Of a DNA stretch of 64,000 nucleotides, positions 1 through 8,316 are shown in pieces (position 1 is the first letter of the stretch; every line of letters starts with the position of its first letter). A program made the translations under genes and the position numbers. The stretch covers positions 212,198 to 276,197 of the forward strand of contig CAILAY010000009.1 in assembly GCA_903832285.1 (NCBI GenBank), written 5' to 3'. Origin of the DNA: an uncultured beta proteobacterium. Its GTDB lineage: Bacteria > Pseudomonadota > Gammaproteobacteria > Burkholderiales > Burkholderiaceae_C. A model generated the notes under the pieces. It searched no databases. It saw nothing but the letters and a program-made list of their open reading frames with translations, and was not told the origin of the DNA.

Positions 1-749
1 ACCATCTCCTGCGCGAACTCGATGAACGCCTGGCTGCCCTTGGCAGCCGGATCAAACACCACGCCCGGCAAGCCGTAGCTGGGCGCCTCTGCCAGGCGCA
101 CATTGCGCGGAATCACGGTGTTGAACACCTTTTCCCCGAAATGTGCCTTGAGTTGATCGCTCACCTGCTGCTGCAAGGTGATGCGCGGATCAAACATGAC
201 CCTTAGCAGGCCGATGATGGCCAGGTCCTTGTTCAGATTCGCATGCACCTGCTTGATGGTATTGACCAAGTCGGTCAGGCCTTCCAGAGCGAAGTATTCA
301 CACTGCATGGGAACGATCACGCCGTGTGCGCAGCACAACCCATTCAGGGTCAGCATGGAAAGCGACGGCGGGCAATCGATCAACACAAAGTCGTACTGAT
401 CGCTCACCGCCAAAAGCGCCTGCTTCAGCCGTCTTTCGCGCCGCTCGACATCCACGAGTTCGACCTCGGCGCCAGCAAGTTCACGATTGGCACCCAACAC
501 ATCGTATCCGCACTTTTCGCTGCTGATCCGCGCCTCGGAGACGCTTGCCGACTCCAGTAATACGTCGTAGACGCTGAGTTCGAGTTGGCGCTTGTCCACG
601 CCCGAACCCATGGTGGCGTTACCCTGCGGATCAAGGTCGACCATGAGCACACGCTGCCCGACCTTGGCCAAGCCGGCGGCCAGATTCACGGTGGTGGTGG
701 TCTTGCCGACACCGCCCTTCTGATTGGCGACACAAAATATCCTGGCCAT
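1..749 (-). CDS. parA: Chromosome-partitioning ATPase ParA (partial, 3' end off window)
   Basis: ParA-type Walker ATPase of the chromosomal ParABS system, which drives movement of ParB-parS complexes over the nucleoid. The reading frame starts at ATG 749 and runs off the left edge after 249 codons; the family is about 255-260 residues, so only the tail is missing. The deviant Walker A KGGVGKT lies at residues 11-17, the DLDPQGN motif at about 38-44 and a Walker B-like LIDCPPS at about 123-129. It is the last visible gene of a minus-strand run mnmG-(unknown)-rsmG-lysE-parA, and parS-like sites lie inside rsmG and mnmG. parB is expected just outside the window. Confidence 0.96.
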   Translation of the reverse strand, partial: MARIFCVANQKGGVGKTTTTVNLAAGLAKVGQRVLMVDLDPQGNATMGSGVDKRQLELSVYDVLLESASVSEARISSEKCGYDVLGANRELAGAEVELVDVERRERRLKQALLAVSDQYDFVLIDCPPSLSMLTLNGLCCAHGVIVPMQCEYFALEGLTDLVNTIKQVHANLNKDLAIIGLLRVMFDPRITLQQQVSDQLKAHFGEKVFNTVIPRNVRLAEAPSYGLPGVVFDPAAKGSQAFIEFAQEM

Positions 750-771
750 AGATCGACTCCCTGCGAATTGT

Positions 772-1386
772 TTATTTGGAAAGGGCCAAGCGGATACCAA
801 AGCCGATCAGGAATATTCCCGCCAGCTTTTCCAGCGCGCGACCCACGGCGGGCCGCGCGCGCATGTGCTCTGCCAAGAAGTGGGTGAGCAGCACGACGGT
901 CAAGCCATAGGCTGCCGTGAGCACGGCGATGGTGAGTGCCATTGCGCCAAAAGTGACCAGCCCGGGATGCCGTGCGGGATCGACGAACAACGGAAAAAAG
1001 GCCATGTAGAACACGATCGCCTTGGGGTTGAGCAGGGTGATCATTAACGTCTGACGAAAGAAGTGGTGCGGCGCCATCTTCAGCACCGGCGCGGCGCCCG
1101 GTTTGGCCAATAACATCCGACAGCCCAACCAAGCCAGGTAAGCCGCACCCAGCCACTGCAGCAGCGCAAAGGCCGTTGGATACGCTGCCAAAAGGGCGGC
1201 AACTCCCGCCACGGCAAGCCAAAGTAGCACCTGATCCCCTGCGATCACGCCCAAGGTGGCAGCCAAGCCGCCGCGCATTCCACCCTTGCCGGTGGAGGTG
1301 ATCAGGGCCAAATTACCAGGACCGGGGATCAACAGGAAAATGATGATCGCAGCGCAGAAGGCGCCGTAGTCTGCAATACCAAACAT
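772..1386 (-). CDS. LysE/RhtB family amino-acid exporter
   Basis: Integral inner-membrane exporter of the LysE/RhtB superfamily, about 204 residues, which is the normal family length. About six hydrophobic segments are visible. The N-terminal signature LIPGPGNLALI lies at residues 14-24, and LLNPKAIVFY lies near residue 112. I chose ATG 1386 (MFGIADYG) because upstream in-frame codons encode a polar stretch not found in the family and overlap the rsmG end. It sits 22 bp before parA and 40 bp after rsmG, so it is probably co-transcribed. The substrate cannot be told from sequence; amino acids or homoserine lactones are the family range. Confidence 0.88.
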   Translation of the reverse strand: MFGIADYGAFCAAIIIFLLIPGPGNLALITSTGKGGMRGGLAATLGVIAGDQVLLWLAVAGVAALLAAYPTAFALLQWLGAAYLAWLGCRMLLAKPGAAPVLKMAPHHFFRQTLMITLLNPKAIVFYMAFFPLFVDPARHPGLVTFGAMALTIAVLTAAYGLTVVLLTHFLAEHMRARPAVGRALEKLAGIFLIGFGIRLALSK

Positions 1387-1426
1387 GAAGGGAAAGGTCC
1401 TGAAAGCGAAACGGGAAGGAGCGAGT

Positions 1427-2110
1427 TTACTTCCTGCGCAACCAGACGATACAGCGCTCCGCATCCAGGCCCGGAACAACCAGTGGTTCCACGTGAAACA
1501 CTTGCACGCTTTCAGCCAGCGCCACCAACTCCTCGGTCGGGATCTTCCCTTTCATTGCGAGCCAGACGCCGTCGGCAGCCAGCGTATTGGAAGACCACGC
1601 GGTGAAGTCGACCAAGGATGAAAAGGCTCGGGAGCAGACCACGTCGTACATTGCGGTCAGCGCTTCAATCCGACCGTGTACGGCACGCAGATTCGGTAGT
1701 TTGAGCGTCACCGATACCTGCTGGATGAAGGCTGCCTTCTTGCCCACGGCATCGATGCAGGTGACGGAAATCTCAGGGCAACAAATGGCGATGACCACAC
1801 CCGGCAAACCCGCGCCTGAACCGACGTCCAGCAGCTGAAGCGGCACCACCCCTTGCACTGCCCGTTGCGCCATCCATCGTCGCAGGGGCGCAAGCACGGC
1901 CAGACTGTCGGCGAGGTGCAGAGTCAGCATCGCGTCCGCGTCGCGTACGGCGGTCAGGTTATAGACCTTGTTCCAACGCTCGATCAGCGCCAGATAACCG
2001 ATCAGCAGCGCGCTATCCCCGTCGGACAGAGACCAGTCCAACTTGCGCGCGATGCCCTGCAAACGTGCTTGGCGTTCACTCTGGATTGGGGTAGCTTGAA
2101 GTTCGGACAT
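1427..2110 (-). CDS. rsmG: 16S rRNA (guanine527-N7)-methyltransferase RsmG
   Basis: SAM-dependent methyltransferase (GidB family) that makes m7G527 in 16S rRNA. The 227-residue product has the SAM-binding motif LLDVGSGAGLPG in its middle, NLTAVRD upstream of it, and VCSRAFSSLVDF after it. ATG 2110 (MSELQA) is preferred over upstream in-frame starts because it matches the usual length. The 3' part of the gene carries a near-consensus parS sequence at 1485-1500 without disturbing the protein. mnmG-rsmG-parA adjacency is conserved widely in bacteria; here a secreted-protein gene and a LysE exporter are interleaved. Confidence 0.96.
   Translation of the reverse strand: MSELQATPIQSERQARLQGIARKLDWSLSDGDSALLIGYLALIERWNKVYNLTAVRDADAMLTLHLADSLAVLAPLRRWMAQRAVQGVVPLQLLDVGSGAGLPGVVIAICCPEISVTCIDAVGKKAAFIQQVSVTLKLPNLRAVHGRIEALTAMYDVVCSRAFSSLVDFTAWSSNTLAADGVWLAMKGKIPTEELVALAESVQVFHVEPLVVPGLDAERCIVWLRRK
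1485..1500 (+). promoter_or_regulatory. parS-like ParB binding site inside rsmG
   Basis: The 16-mer GGTTCCACGTGAAACA differs from the general parS consensus TGTTNCACGTGAAACA only at its first base. It lies inside the rsmG reading frame, about 740 bp from parA. Together with the perfect site in mnmG it is a likely ParB nucleation point. Confidence 0.65.
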
Positions 2111-2185
2111 GGCGGGGGTTCTGATGAAGGGAAATGAATCATTGCACCGGCTTCCTGAAACACCAACCGCATGCAACTGCGTTCG

Positions 2186-2836
2186 TCAGGGTGAACTGTT
2201 CCAGCAATTGGCGCTCTTCCCCTTCGCATGAACCCAATAGCGATTGTTGCCGGTCAGACCCAGGCCGCGCTGCCCCTGCATTCCCCAAGCACCCGGGGCG
2301 TCCAGGAACTCAGCCATGCGCCAGCTTGGGCCCAACTCTTTTTCGCACATGGCCGACGCGGCGGCCACCGACTCCAGAACCGCCCCCATCACCGGCTGAG
2401 TGGCGCCCAGACTGCCACGCGTCCAGCTCGGGTAGAGGGCTGGATCTGCACCGACCGGCAGGTCCAACTCTCCCGCCTTGGAACACAGGACGGGCAACAC
2501 GGTTCGGCAGGACGTGTCTCCCTGGTAAGGGTTGCACGCATCCTTGAGCGGTCGATCTACTTGCGCAGGTTCTCCCTGGCAACTCAGAGAAACCGCATCG
2601 GTCGCCAGATTGGGGGCGTTCACCACTGCGAAAGTCAGTCCGTAGCCAATGGGCACCGCGACCACAGCGGGAATTTCTGCCCGTGCCGGGGAGAATGCCG
2701 GCGACCCCAAGGGGCTCGCGCCCTGGGTGGGCGGCGCCACCTTGGAAATTACCTGGATCGCTTTGTGCCTGGCGAAGCCAAGCGCGGCGAAGCCGAGCGC
2801 TACGATAGCGGCCATCAACCAGATCCATCGATTCAT
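2186..2836 (-). CDS. Secreted/membrane-anchored protein of unknown function
   Basis: A 216-residue protein whose first 22 residues form one hydrophobic segment (signal peptide or N-terminal anchor), followed by a hydrophilic exported domain with at least seven cysteines (two close pairs around [10 protein letters not shown] and VLC) and a WRMAEFLDA motif about 50 residues before the end. I recognise the Cys-rich plus WRMAEF pattern as a recurring proteobacterial exported family but know no function. The start ATG 2836 overlaps the mnmG stop as ATGA, so translation is probably coupled; a GTG at 2842 is an alternative. Sitting between mnmG and rsmG is unusual for these housekeeping genes. Confidence 0.75.
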   Translation of the reverse strand: MNRWIWLMAAIVALGFAALGFARHKAIQVISKVAPPTQGASPLGSPAFSPARAEIPAVVAVPIGYGLTFAVVNAPNLATDAVSLSCQGEPAQVDRPLKDACNPYQGDTSCRTVLPVLCSKAGELDLPVGADPALYPSWTRGSLGATQPVMGAVLESVAAASAMCEKELGPSWRMAEFLDAPGAWGMQGQRGLGLTGNNRYWVHAKGKSANCWNSSP

Positions 2837-4794
2837 GACCACTTCTTCCCTGCAACACCCTTGAAACCGCTTTTCTTCAGATGGACCAGCAATAACGATA
2901 TTGCCGCCGGAGTCACGCCCGGGATGCGTGATGCCTGTCCCAAAGTTTCAGGGCGGTGCTGCTTGAGTTTTTGCCGTGCCTCATAGCTCAGCGCGGTGAC
3001 CTGCAGATAGTCCAGCTCGGCTGGAAGCCTCAGATTTTCAAAATGCGCTGCGCGCTCCACCTCGCCCTTTTGTCGCTCGATGTAGCCGGAATACTTGGCA
3101 TTGATTTCCACTTGCTCGACCACCGACTGCGCAAACAGATCCAGATCCGGCGCCGAGACGATGGCCAGCTCTGCGCTTGCAAAACGACCCCCCTCCAGCG
3201 ACATCAGGCTGGAGTAATTCACATCGGGCCGACGCAGTAGTTCCGACAGCGGATACTCATGCTCGATAGCCTTGCCCAGCACGCGCTCCGATTCAGCGGC
3301 GGCCAGGTTCTGCGGGCTAACCCAGATCGACTTAAGGCGTTCTGTTTCACGTGAAACAGCATCGCGCTTGCGGCTGAAAGCGTCCCAGCGCGCGTCATCC
3401 ACCAGCCCCAAGCGACGCCCGGTTTCGGTCAGACGCATATCGGCGTTGTCCTCGCGCAGTTGCAGACGGAACTCGGCCCGGCTGGTGAACATGCGATAGG
3501 GCTCGGTCACCCCTTGCGTGATGAGGTCGTCCACCAGCACGCCCAGATAGGCTTCATCACGCCGCGGCACCCAGGGCTCCAGTTCCCGGCATTGCAATGC
3601 AGCATTGATGCCGGCGAACAGGCCCTGGGCCGCAGCCTCTTCGTAACCGGTCGTGCCGTTGATTTGCCCGGCAAAGAACAGGCCGCTCAAATGCCGGGTT
3701 TCGAAGCTGCTCTTGAGTTTCCTCGGATCGAAGTAGTCGTACTCAATGGCATAGCCGGGTCGCAAAATGTGCGCGTTTTCCAGACCCTTCATTGAGCGCA
3801 CCAAGGCGTACTGGATGTCAAAAGGCAGACTGGTGGAAATGCCGTTGGGGTAGTACTCGTTTGTCGTGAGGCCCTCGGGCTCCAAAAAGATCTGGTGGCT
3901 AAGCCGGTCAGCAAAGCGGCTCACTTTGTCCTCCACGCTGGGGCAGTAACGCGGTCCCACGCCTTCAATCTTGCCGGTGTACATGGGGCTGCGATCAAAG
4001 CCGCTACGGATGATGGCGTGCGTGCGCTCGTTCGTGTGCGTGATCCAGCATGGCAGCTGGCGGGGGTGCATGCCGGTGCGCCCCATGAAGCTGAACACCG
4101 GCACCGACTGCCCCTCCCCGCCGGGCATGCCGTCACCTGGCTGCTCCGCGCACTGGCTGAAGTCGATCGAGCGACCGTCCAAGCGTGGTGGTGTGCCGGT
4201 CTTCAGGCGCCCCTGCGGCAGCTTGAGTTCCTTGAGCCGCGCACTCAAGCTGGCCGCCGGAGGATCACCCGCTCGGCCGGCGGCATAGTTGTTCAAGCCA
4301 ACGTGGATCTTGCCATCCAGAAAGGTGCCCGCCGTCAGCACCACGGTGCGGGTGCGAAAAGCGATGCCCACCTGCGTCATTGCGCCCACGACGCGATCGC
4401 CCTGCACCATCAGGTCGTCCACCGCCTGTTGAAACAGCCAGAGATTAGGCTGGTTTTCCAGGAGTTTGCGAATCGCCGCCTTGTACAGCAATCGATCCGC
4501 CTGCGCCCGCGTCGCGCGCACCGCCGGCCCCTTGGAACTGTTGAGAATTCGAAACTGGATGCCGGCCTCGTCGGTGGCCAAGGCCATCGCGCCGCCCAGC
4601 GCATCGACCTCCTTCACCAGATGGCCCTTGCCAATCCCGCCAATGGACGGATTGCAGCTCATCTGACCCAGGGTCTCGATATTGTGCGTGAGTAGCAGTG
4701 TCTTGCAGCCCATGCGTGCCGCTGCCAATGCCGCCTCGCAGCCGGCGTGGCCGCCGCCAACCACGATCACATCAAATTCTTGGGCGTATTGCAT
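2833..4794 (-). CDS. mnmG: tRNA uridine-5-carboxymethylaminomethyl modification enzyme MnmG (GidA)
   Basis: FAD-dependent subunit of the MnmEG complex that makes cmnm5U34 in the wobble position of several tRNAs. The 653-residue product has the N-terminal dinucleotide-binding motif [12 protein letters not shown] (residues 9-20), the family signature [32 protein letters not shown] in the FAD-domain end, and a C-terminal helical domain. ATG 4794 (MQYAQEF) is the family start; the in-frame codons before it are not conserved. A perfect parS 16-mer is embedded at 3343-3358. The gene heads the minus-strand block ending in parA. Confidence 0.98.
   Translation of the reverse strand: MQYAQEFDVIVVGGGHAGCEAALAAARMGCKTLLLTHNIETLGQMSCNPSIGGIGKGHLVKEVDALGGAMALATDEAGIQFRILNSSKGPAVRATRAQADRLLYKAAIRKLLENQPNLWLFQQAVDDLMVQGDRVVGAMTQVGIAFRTRTVVLTAGTFLDGKIHVGLNNYAAGRAGDPPAASLSARLKELKLPQGRLKTGTPPRLDGRSIDFSQCAEQPGDGMPGGEGQSVPVFSFMGRTGMHPRQLPCWITHTNERTHAIIRSGFDRSPMYTGKIEGVGPRYCPSVEDKVSRFADRLSHQIFLEPEGLTTNEYYPNGISTSLPFDIQYALVRSMKGLENAHILRPGYAIEYDYFDPRKLKSSFETRHLSGLFFAGQINGTTGYEEAAAQGLFAGINAALQCRELEPWVPRRDEAYLGVLVDDLITQGVTEPYRMFTSRAEFRLQLREDNADMRLTETGRRLGLVDDARWDAFSRKRDAVSRETERLKSIWVSPQNLAAAESERVLGKAIEHEYPLSELLRRPDVNYSSLMSLEGGRFASAELAIVSAPDLDLFAQSVVEQVEINAKYSGYIERQKGEVERAAHFENLRLPAELDYLQVTALSYEARQKLKQHRPETLGQASRIPGVTPAAISLLLVHLKKSGFKGVAGKKWS
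3343..3358 (+). promoter_or_regulatory. parS: Perfect parS centromere site inside mnmG
   Basis: TGTTTCACGTGAAACA is a perfect 16-bp palindrome and an exact match to the widely conserved parS consensus bound by chromosomal ParB proteins. It encodes the A-V-S-R-E-T stretch of MnmG on the minus strand. A second, 15/16 site lies 1.86 kb away in rsmG, and parA is in the same gene block. Known parS sites cluster near the replication origin. Confidence 0.88.
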
Positions 4795-5107
4795 GTTTTT
4801 GGCTCGAAGCCGGTTCCGTGAACAGTCCGGTATCAATGAGGCGGGCATCGCCACAGGAGCATTGCACCGGCACTGTGCCGCAAGCTTTGGCGGCGCGCGA
4901 ACAGGAATGAAATCCAAGGTCCGGACTGCGCGAGATTTTACCCGCGGCACTGAATATCGGTGCGCCGGTCAAGCGCTGCCACAATATCAAAGAAATTCCT
5001 TTCATGAACCGCAGCGCTTCCCGGTCAAAACATGAAAGCTTGCGTAATACCCAACATGAATCGAACGCCTTCGCTTCCGGCAGCTTGACACGCCCGGGGC
5101 CATTTAC
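4795..5107. other. Non-coding gap upstream of mnmG
   Basis: A 313-bp stretch between the mnmG start and the left end of the IS21 element. It must contain the mnmG promoter, reading leftward. I see a TTGACC (minus strand, about 4964-4969) but no well-spaced -10. The rightward TTGACA at about 5085-5090 lies just outside the insertion point, so the IS may have separated a rightward promoter from sequence now at 8083 onward. No convincing gene is present. Confidence 0.5.
5102..5107. repeat. Target-site duplication, left copy (ATTTAC)
   Basis: The hexamer ATTTAC directly abuts the TG terminus of the IS21 element. The identical hexamer abuts the CA terminus on the other side. Six base pairs is within the range known for IS21-family duplications. 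Confidence 0.75.
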
Positions 5108-5112
5108 TGCGT

Positions 5113-5153
5113 ATTCCGGCGATCGTGACCACCGATTCCGGTCGATCGTGACC
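5113..5153 (+). repeat. IS21 left-end repeats (two units)
   Basis: Two copies of the end motif, ATTCCGG-(T)CGATCGTGACC, begin at 5113 and 5135. They are inverted relative to the six right-end copies. The outer copy is one base shorter than the others. They are expected transposase binding sites. A 9-bp inverted repeat TGCGCAGCG/CGCTGCGCA follows at 5157-5185. Confidence 0.8.
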
Positions 5154-5156
5154 GGT

Positions 5157-5460
5157 TGCGCAGCGTGCAAGAGTTGCGCTGCGCAGATTGTATGGTGGGA
5201 GTTGCGCACGGCTTCAAATCATGCCCGCTCAGGATGTTTTGGCTTCCCTTCTTTTGGGGTCAATGGGTCTGGGGGTGGGGCCACCGGGCGTAGCCCGTAG
5301 GGGCGGGGCAGGACGCTGCACCGGGCAAGCGTGAGCGCGTCAGGCCGAAGGCGTATGACCGGGGAGCGGTGGGCAACTGATGCACCGGTGCGCAGCACCG
5401 GCTGTCCACAGGCCCGTCCTGTGGACAGATCAGTTATCCACGGCGGGCGCGCGATTGTGC
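5157..5460. other. Non-coding tail of the IS21 element
   Basis: About 300 bp between the left-end repeats and the istB stop. It holds a short inverted repeat at 5157-5185 and a perfect 11-bp stem at 5402-5428. The small open frames here look like chance GC-rich frames. Confidence 0.6.
5402..5428 (-). terminator. Hairpin downstream of istB
   Basis: CTGTCCACAGG and CCTGTGGACAG form a perfect 11-bp stem with a 5-base loop, 33 bp past the istB stop. There is no U-tract on the leftward transcript, so intrinsic termination is uncertain. It could equally be a structural or protein-binding element of the IS. Confidence 0.4.
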
Positions 5461-6201
5461 TCAATCAGTCGGTTGTGAGTTCGGCCGCAAGGAGTCGCCG
5501 CTGAGGTTGAAGCGATGATGCTTTTGCATGATGCGGTCCAGAATTGCATCGGCGATGGTGGGGTCACCGATCCATGCATGCCAGTGTTCAATGGGCAACT
5601 GGCTGGTGATGATGGTGGCCTTATTGGCAGCGCGGTCATCGATGATTTCCATGAGGTCGGCCCGCGTCTGACTATCGATGCCCGCCATTCCCCAATCGTC
5701 AAGCAGCAGCACGTCTGTCTTGGCCAAGGCGATCAGCCACTTGCCAAACGTGCCGTTGCCGTGGCGAATGCGTAACTCCTCACCCAGACGTGGCACACGC
5801 TGGTACAACGCGGTGTGCCCGCGCCTGCAGGCGTACTGAGCCAAGGCGCAGGCCAACCAGGTCTTGCCAGTACCCGTCAGGCCGCTGATGAGCACGCTGT
5901 GGCCATTCTGGATCCAGTTGCCCAACGCCAGGCTCATCACGGCGCTACGTTCCAGGCCGCGCCCGGCGCGGGTGTCAATATCCTCAATGCATGCCTGGGG
6001 GAACTTCAGGTTTGCCTCTTTGAGAAGGCGTGCCCGGCGCTTGTCGCTGCGCCAGTGGACCTCGCGGTCCACCAGCAGGCTGAACCTCTCCTCAAAGCTC
6101 ATGGCCGTCATGCCCGGCTGGGTGAGTTGCTCCTGCAGGCTTGTCGCCATGCCAGCGAGTTTGAGGTCGCGCAATTGCTCCAGTGTCGTGTTCATCATCA
6201 T
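5461..6201 (-). CDS. istB: IS21-family transposition helper ATPase IstB
   Basis: AAA+ ATPase that assists the IS21 transposase, probably by remodelling target DNA and IstA. The 246-residue product has Walker A GLTGTGKTW around residue 107, Walker B DVLLLDDWG around residue 170, and a C-terminal arginine-containing HRFNLSGDSLR segment. ATG 6201 is followed by two further Met codons; it is preceded by AAGGA at a workable distance. It lies 68 bp downstream of istA, as usual, and is intact. Confidence 0.93.
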   Translation of the reverse strand: MMMNTTLEQLRDLKLAGMATSLQEQLTQPGMTAMSFEERFSLLVDREVHWRSDKRRARLLKEANLKFPQACIEDIDTRAGRGLERSAVMSLALGNWIQNGHSVLISGLTGTGKTWLACALAQYACRRGHTALYQRVPRLGEELRIRHGNGTFGKWLIALAKTDVLLLDDWGMAGIDSQTRADLMEIIDDRAANKATIITSQLPIEHWHAWIGDPTIADAILDRIMQKHHRFNLSGDSLRPNSQPTD

Positions 6202-6269
6202 GGGGTATTCCTTGGTATTTGGGTTTTTGTTGTCGTTGCTGTGGGCGCCAGCGCCCGGGTGCACTGCCA

Positions 6270-7772
6270 TCATTGGTAGTAGGCTGCACCGCGCACATTG
6301 GCGTGCGCCGGACTGACCCACTGCGCCGGGGTGCTGGGTTCCACCAGATCACGTCCATTGGCCAGGATGTCGCGCACGTGGCTGGCCTTGGTGGTGCCCA
6401 ACTCCAGAGCGATCACACAGGCTGCCTCCAGCCTTGGCTTGCCAAAGCGCTTGGCCAACGACAGCAGCGCCAGACAGGCCCGGTAGGCATGCTCGGGATG
6501 TTGGCGCGCCGCCAACATGCGCTTGACCAGGCTGCCCGTGGCCACGCCAATGTCCACACCCCAATGGATCAGCCGCTCTGGGCTCCATTGCATGTGTGCG
6601 CGGTGGGCTTCTGGCAGGTGCTCGGGTAAGGTGGTGAACTTGCCTTTGTGGGCACTGCGCGCATGGCTTGCCACCCGCTGACCTCGGTGCAGAACCTCTA
6701 CGCAACGTTGTGTTGCGCGCACCTCCATCGACTGCCCGATCAGTGGGTGGGGCACGCTGTAGTAGTGCTCATCGAACTGGATGTGCGAGTCGATATGTGC
6801 CTTTACCGTCTTGAATTCGGCCAGCTCCCAGGCCTGCAGTGGCAGGGCTCGCAGGGCCGGTGCGTCGATCTGGGCAAAGACACTGGCGCGGCTGCCGGGG
6901 AGCTTCTGGAACGGCTTGTTGTTGAGCTGCTGTAGCAGCGCAACGATGGCTTCGTTGACGTCATCGACCGTCTCAAACCGGTGGTGGCGAAGACGCATCA
7001 GAATCCAGCGCTCAACGACCTGCACGGCCGATTCGGCCTTGGCTTTATCCTGCGGCCGACGTGGCCGCGCTGGCAGCACAGAGGTGTTGTAGTGTCGTGC
7101 GAATTCCTGCACCGTGTCGTTGGCTCTGGGTTCGTAGCGGTCCGGGTTGGCGATCAGGGCCTTGGGGTTGTCGGGGACGACGAGCTCGGGACTGCCGCCA
7201 TAAAACCGCAGGGCCTGGGCCGTCGCACCCAGCCAGTCGGCCATGGTCTCGCGTGGGGTGGCATAGGCGAAGGTGTAGCCAGAGGCCCCCATCGCCGCGA
7301 CAAAGATGTGGGCTCGGTTGCCGTCTGCCAGGGCCACCGTGGGGCCGGCGTAATCGATGAAGAGCTTCTCGCCAGCACGGTGGACCTGGCGCATGGAGCG
7401 CTTGAGGGTTTTGGCGTATCGGCGGTAGTTCTCACAGAACTGTGAATAGCTGTGGATCGTCGCGTCCGGGTGGCGCTCGCTGTGCTCCTGCCACAGCAGC
7501 ATCAGCGTCATGCCCTTGCGCCGTAGCTCCTGGTGCATTTGGGCGAAGTCGGGGGCAACAAAGCTACTGGCGCGCGCAAGTGAGCCCAGCAAACGGTGGT
7601 GCAGGTCGGTCTCACTCAACGGTTCGATCTGGGGCCAGTACAGGCCGGCGTCGCTGGCCAGTTTGATGTATTTGGCAACGACCCCCTTGGAGAGGCCAAG
7701 CGCGGCTGCAATGTGCCGCTGAGAGTGGTGGAGTTCGAGTTTGAGACGCAGGACGTCTTTGATCTGACGCAT
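6270..7772 (-). CDS. istA: IS21-family transposase IstA
   Basis: DDE transposase of about 500 residues. It begins with a helix-turn-helix (HHSQRHIAAALGLSKGVVAKYI, residues 14-35), followed by an rve/integrase core in which the aspartate of KLFIDYAGP and the glutamate of DKAKAESAV are visible catalytic candidates, and a C-terminal beta-strand region. ATG 7772 (MRQIKDVLRL) gives the family start; an in-frame TTG lies 24 bp upstream. It is transcribed away from the six 23-bp end repeats, so its promoter is probably in or next to the repeat array. No frameshift or stop is seen. Confidence 0.94.
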   Translation of the reverse strand: MRQIKDVLRLKLELHHSQRHIAAALGLSKGVVAKYIKLASDAGLYWPQIEPLSETDLHHRLLGSLARASSFVAPDFAQMHQELRRKGMTLMLLWQEHSERHPDATIHSYSQFCENYRRYAKTLKRSMRQVHRAGEKLFIDYAGPTVALADGNRAHIFVAAMGASGYTFAYATPRETMADWLGATAQALRFYGGSPELVVPDNPKALIANPDRYEPRANDTVQEFARHYNTSVLPARPRRPQDKAKAESAVQVVERWILMRLRHHRFETVDDVNEAIVALLQQLNNKPFQKLPGSRASVFAQIDAPALRALPLQAWELAEFKTVKAHIDSHIQFDEHYYSVPHPLIGQSMEVRATQRCVEVLHRGQRVASHARSAHKGKFTTLPEHLPEAHRAHMQWSPERLIHWGVDIGVATGSLVKRMLAARQHPEHAYRACLALLSLAKRFGKPRLEAACVIALELGTTKASHVRDILANGRDLVEPSTPAQWVSPAHANVRGAAYYQ

Positions 7773-7943
7773 AGTGATCCTTCGGGTATCGGGCAAGTCG
7801 GCTCCAGCAAAAGCTGCTGAGACTAGCCCGTTCGGGGTGGGACAAATATGCGCAGCTCCTCACGCTGCTTATCGATTCGAGTGGAACCGCGGCCTGTTCC
7901 CACGCAGGCGAAGTGAACGGGCAAAGAGGGTCCGCCACCAACC

Positions 7944-8077
7944 GGTCACGGTAAACCGGAATCGGTGGTCACGATAAACCAGAATGCCTGGTCACGATCG
8001 GTCGGAATGAGCGGTCACGATCCACCAGAATCGCCGGTCACGATAAACCGGAACGGGTGGTCACGATCGACCGGAAT
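7944..8077 (-). repeat. Six-unit 23-bp repeat array at IS21 right end
   Basis: On the plus strand the 19-bp core GGTCACGATNNACCRGAAT recurs starting at 7944, 7967, 7990, 8013, 8036 and 8059, exactly 23 bp apart each time, separated by 4 variable bases. The outermost unit joins the TG...CA terminus. Two inverted copies are at the left end. IS21 elements are known to carry several end repeats bound by transposase; six at exact 23-bp spacing (about two helical turns) is a high number. It lies upstream of istA and could also affect istA transcription. Confidence 0.88.
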
Positions 8078-8082
8078 ACCCA

Positions 8083-8088
8083 ATTTAC
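8083..8088. repeat. Target-site duplication, right copy (ATTTAC)
   Basis: Second copy of the ATTTAC hexamer, immediately outside the right terminus of the IS21 element. It identifies the insertion point and the probable pre-insertion sequence. Confidence 0.75.
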
Positions 8089-8316
8089 CCCTTGGTGCAA
8101 AAAAACGCCCTTATGATCCTGCGCCTCAAACGCTACTTCATCACCACCGCCAGCGAGACCTTCTGCGACAGCACCAAAGCGATTTCGAGCCGGGTTTCCG
8201 GTTCTCCCGACCTATGCCGCCCCCGGAACTGGCGGCGCTGCTGCGTAATAATGCGAAGCAGTCAGCGTCGCCAAACGCCGTCGATCTCTTCCTCAACTTG
8301 CGCTTGGATTCCACGC
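8089..8316. other. Non-coding gap between IS21 element and outer-membrane-type gene
   Basis: About 230 bp. The frame of the next gene remains open upstream to 8092, but that part lacks a conserved look and precedes a clear signal peptide, so I treat it as leader DNA. A TATGAT hexamer near 8112 could be a -10, without a good -35. Confidence 0.4.

Larger units (their letters stand above)
5108..8082 (-). mobile_element. Complete IS21-family insertion sequence
   Basis: The element is about 2975 bp. Ends are TGCGTATTCCGG on the left and, read from the right on the minus strand, TGGGTATTCCGG, so it has the TG...CA termini of the family. It is flanked by the 6-bp direct repeat ATTTAC (5102-5107 and 8083-8088), a target-site duplication. 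It carries istA and istB in the usual order on the minus strand. The right end has six copies of a 23-bp unit, the left end two copies in inverted orientation. Both genes are open, so the copy may be active and fairly recent. Confidence 0.9.

Noticed and set aside
3895..4695. 266-codon plus-strand open frame opposite mnmG
   Set aside because: Antisense shadow of MnmG with no recognisable domain.
5401..5440. DnaA-box-like TTATCCACG and TGTCCACAG near 5.4 kb as an origin
   Set aside because: They lie within the IS21 element, next to a perfect hairpin, in GC-rich DNA; better read as part of the mobile element.
5219..5464. 81-codon minus-strand open frame in the IS21 tail
   Set aside because: Low-complexity Pro/Arg-rich translation, no ribosome-binding site, and overlaps the non-coding tail beyond istB.
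7944..8077. Regular 23-bp repeats resembling a CRISPR array
   Set aside because: The repeats are separated by only 4 bases, sit at the terminus of an IS21 element, and have inverted partners at the other end; no cas genes are present.
8092..8316. N-terminal extension of the outer-membrane-type gene
   Set aside because: The extension is Arg/Ser-rich and precedes a complete signal peptide that starts at ATG 8317.
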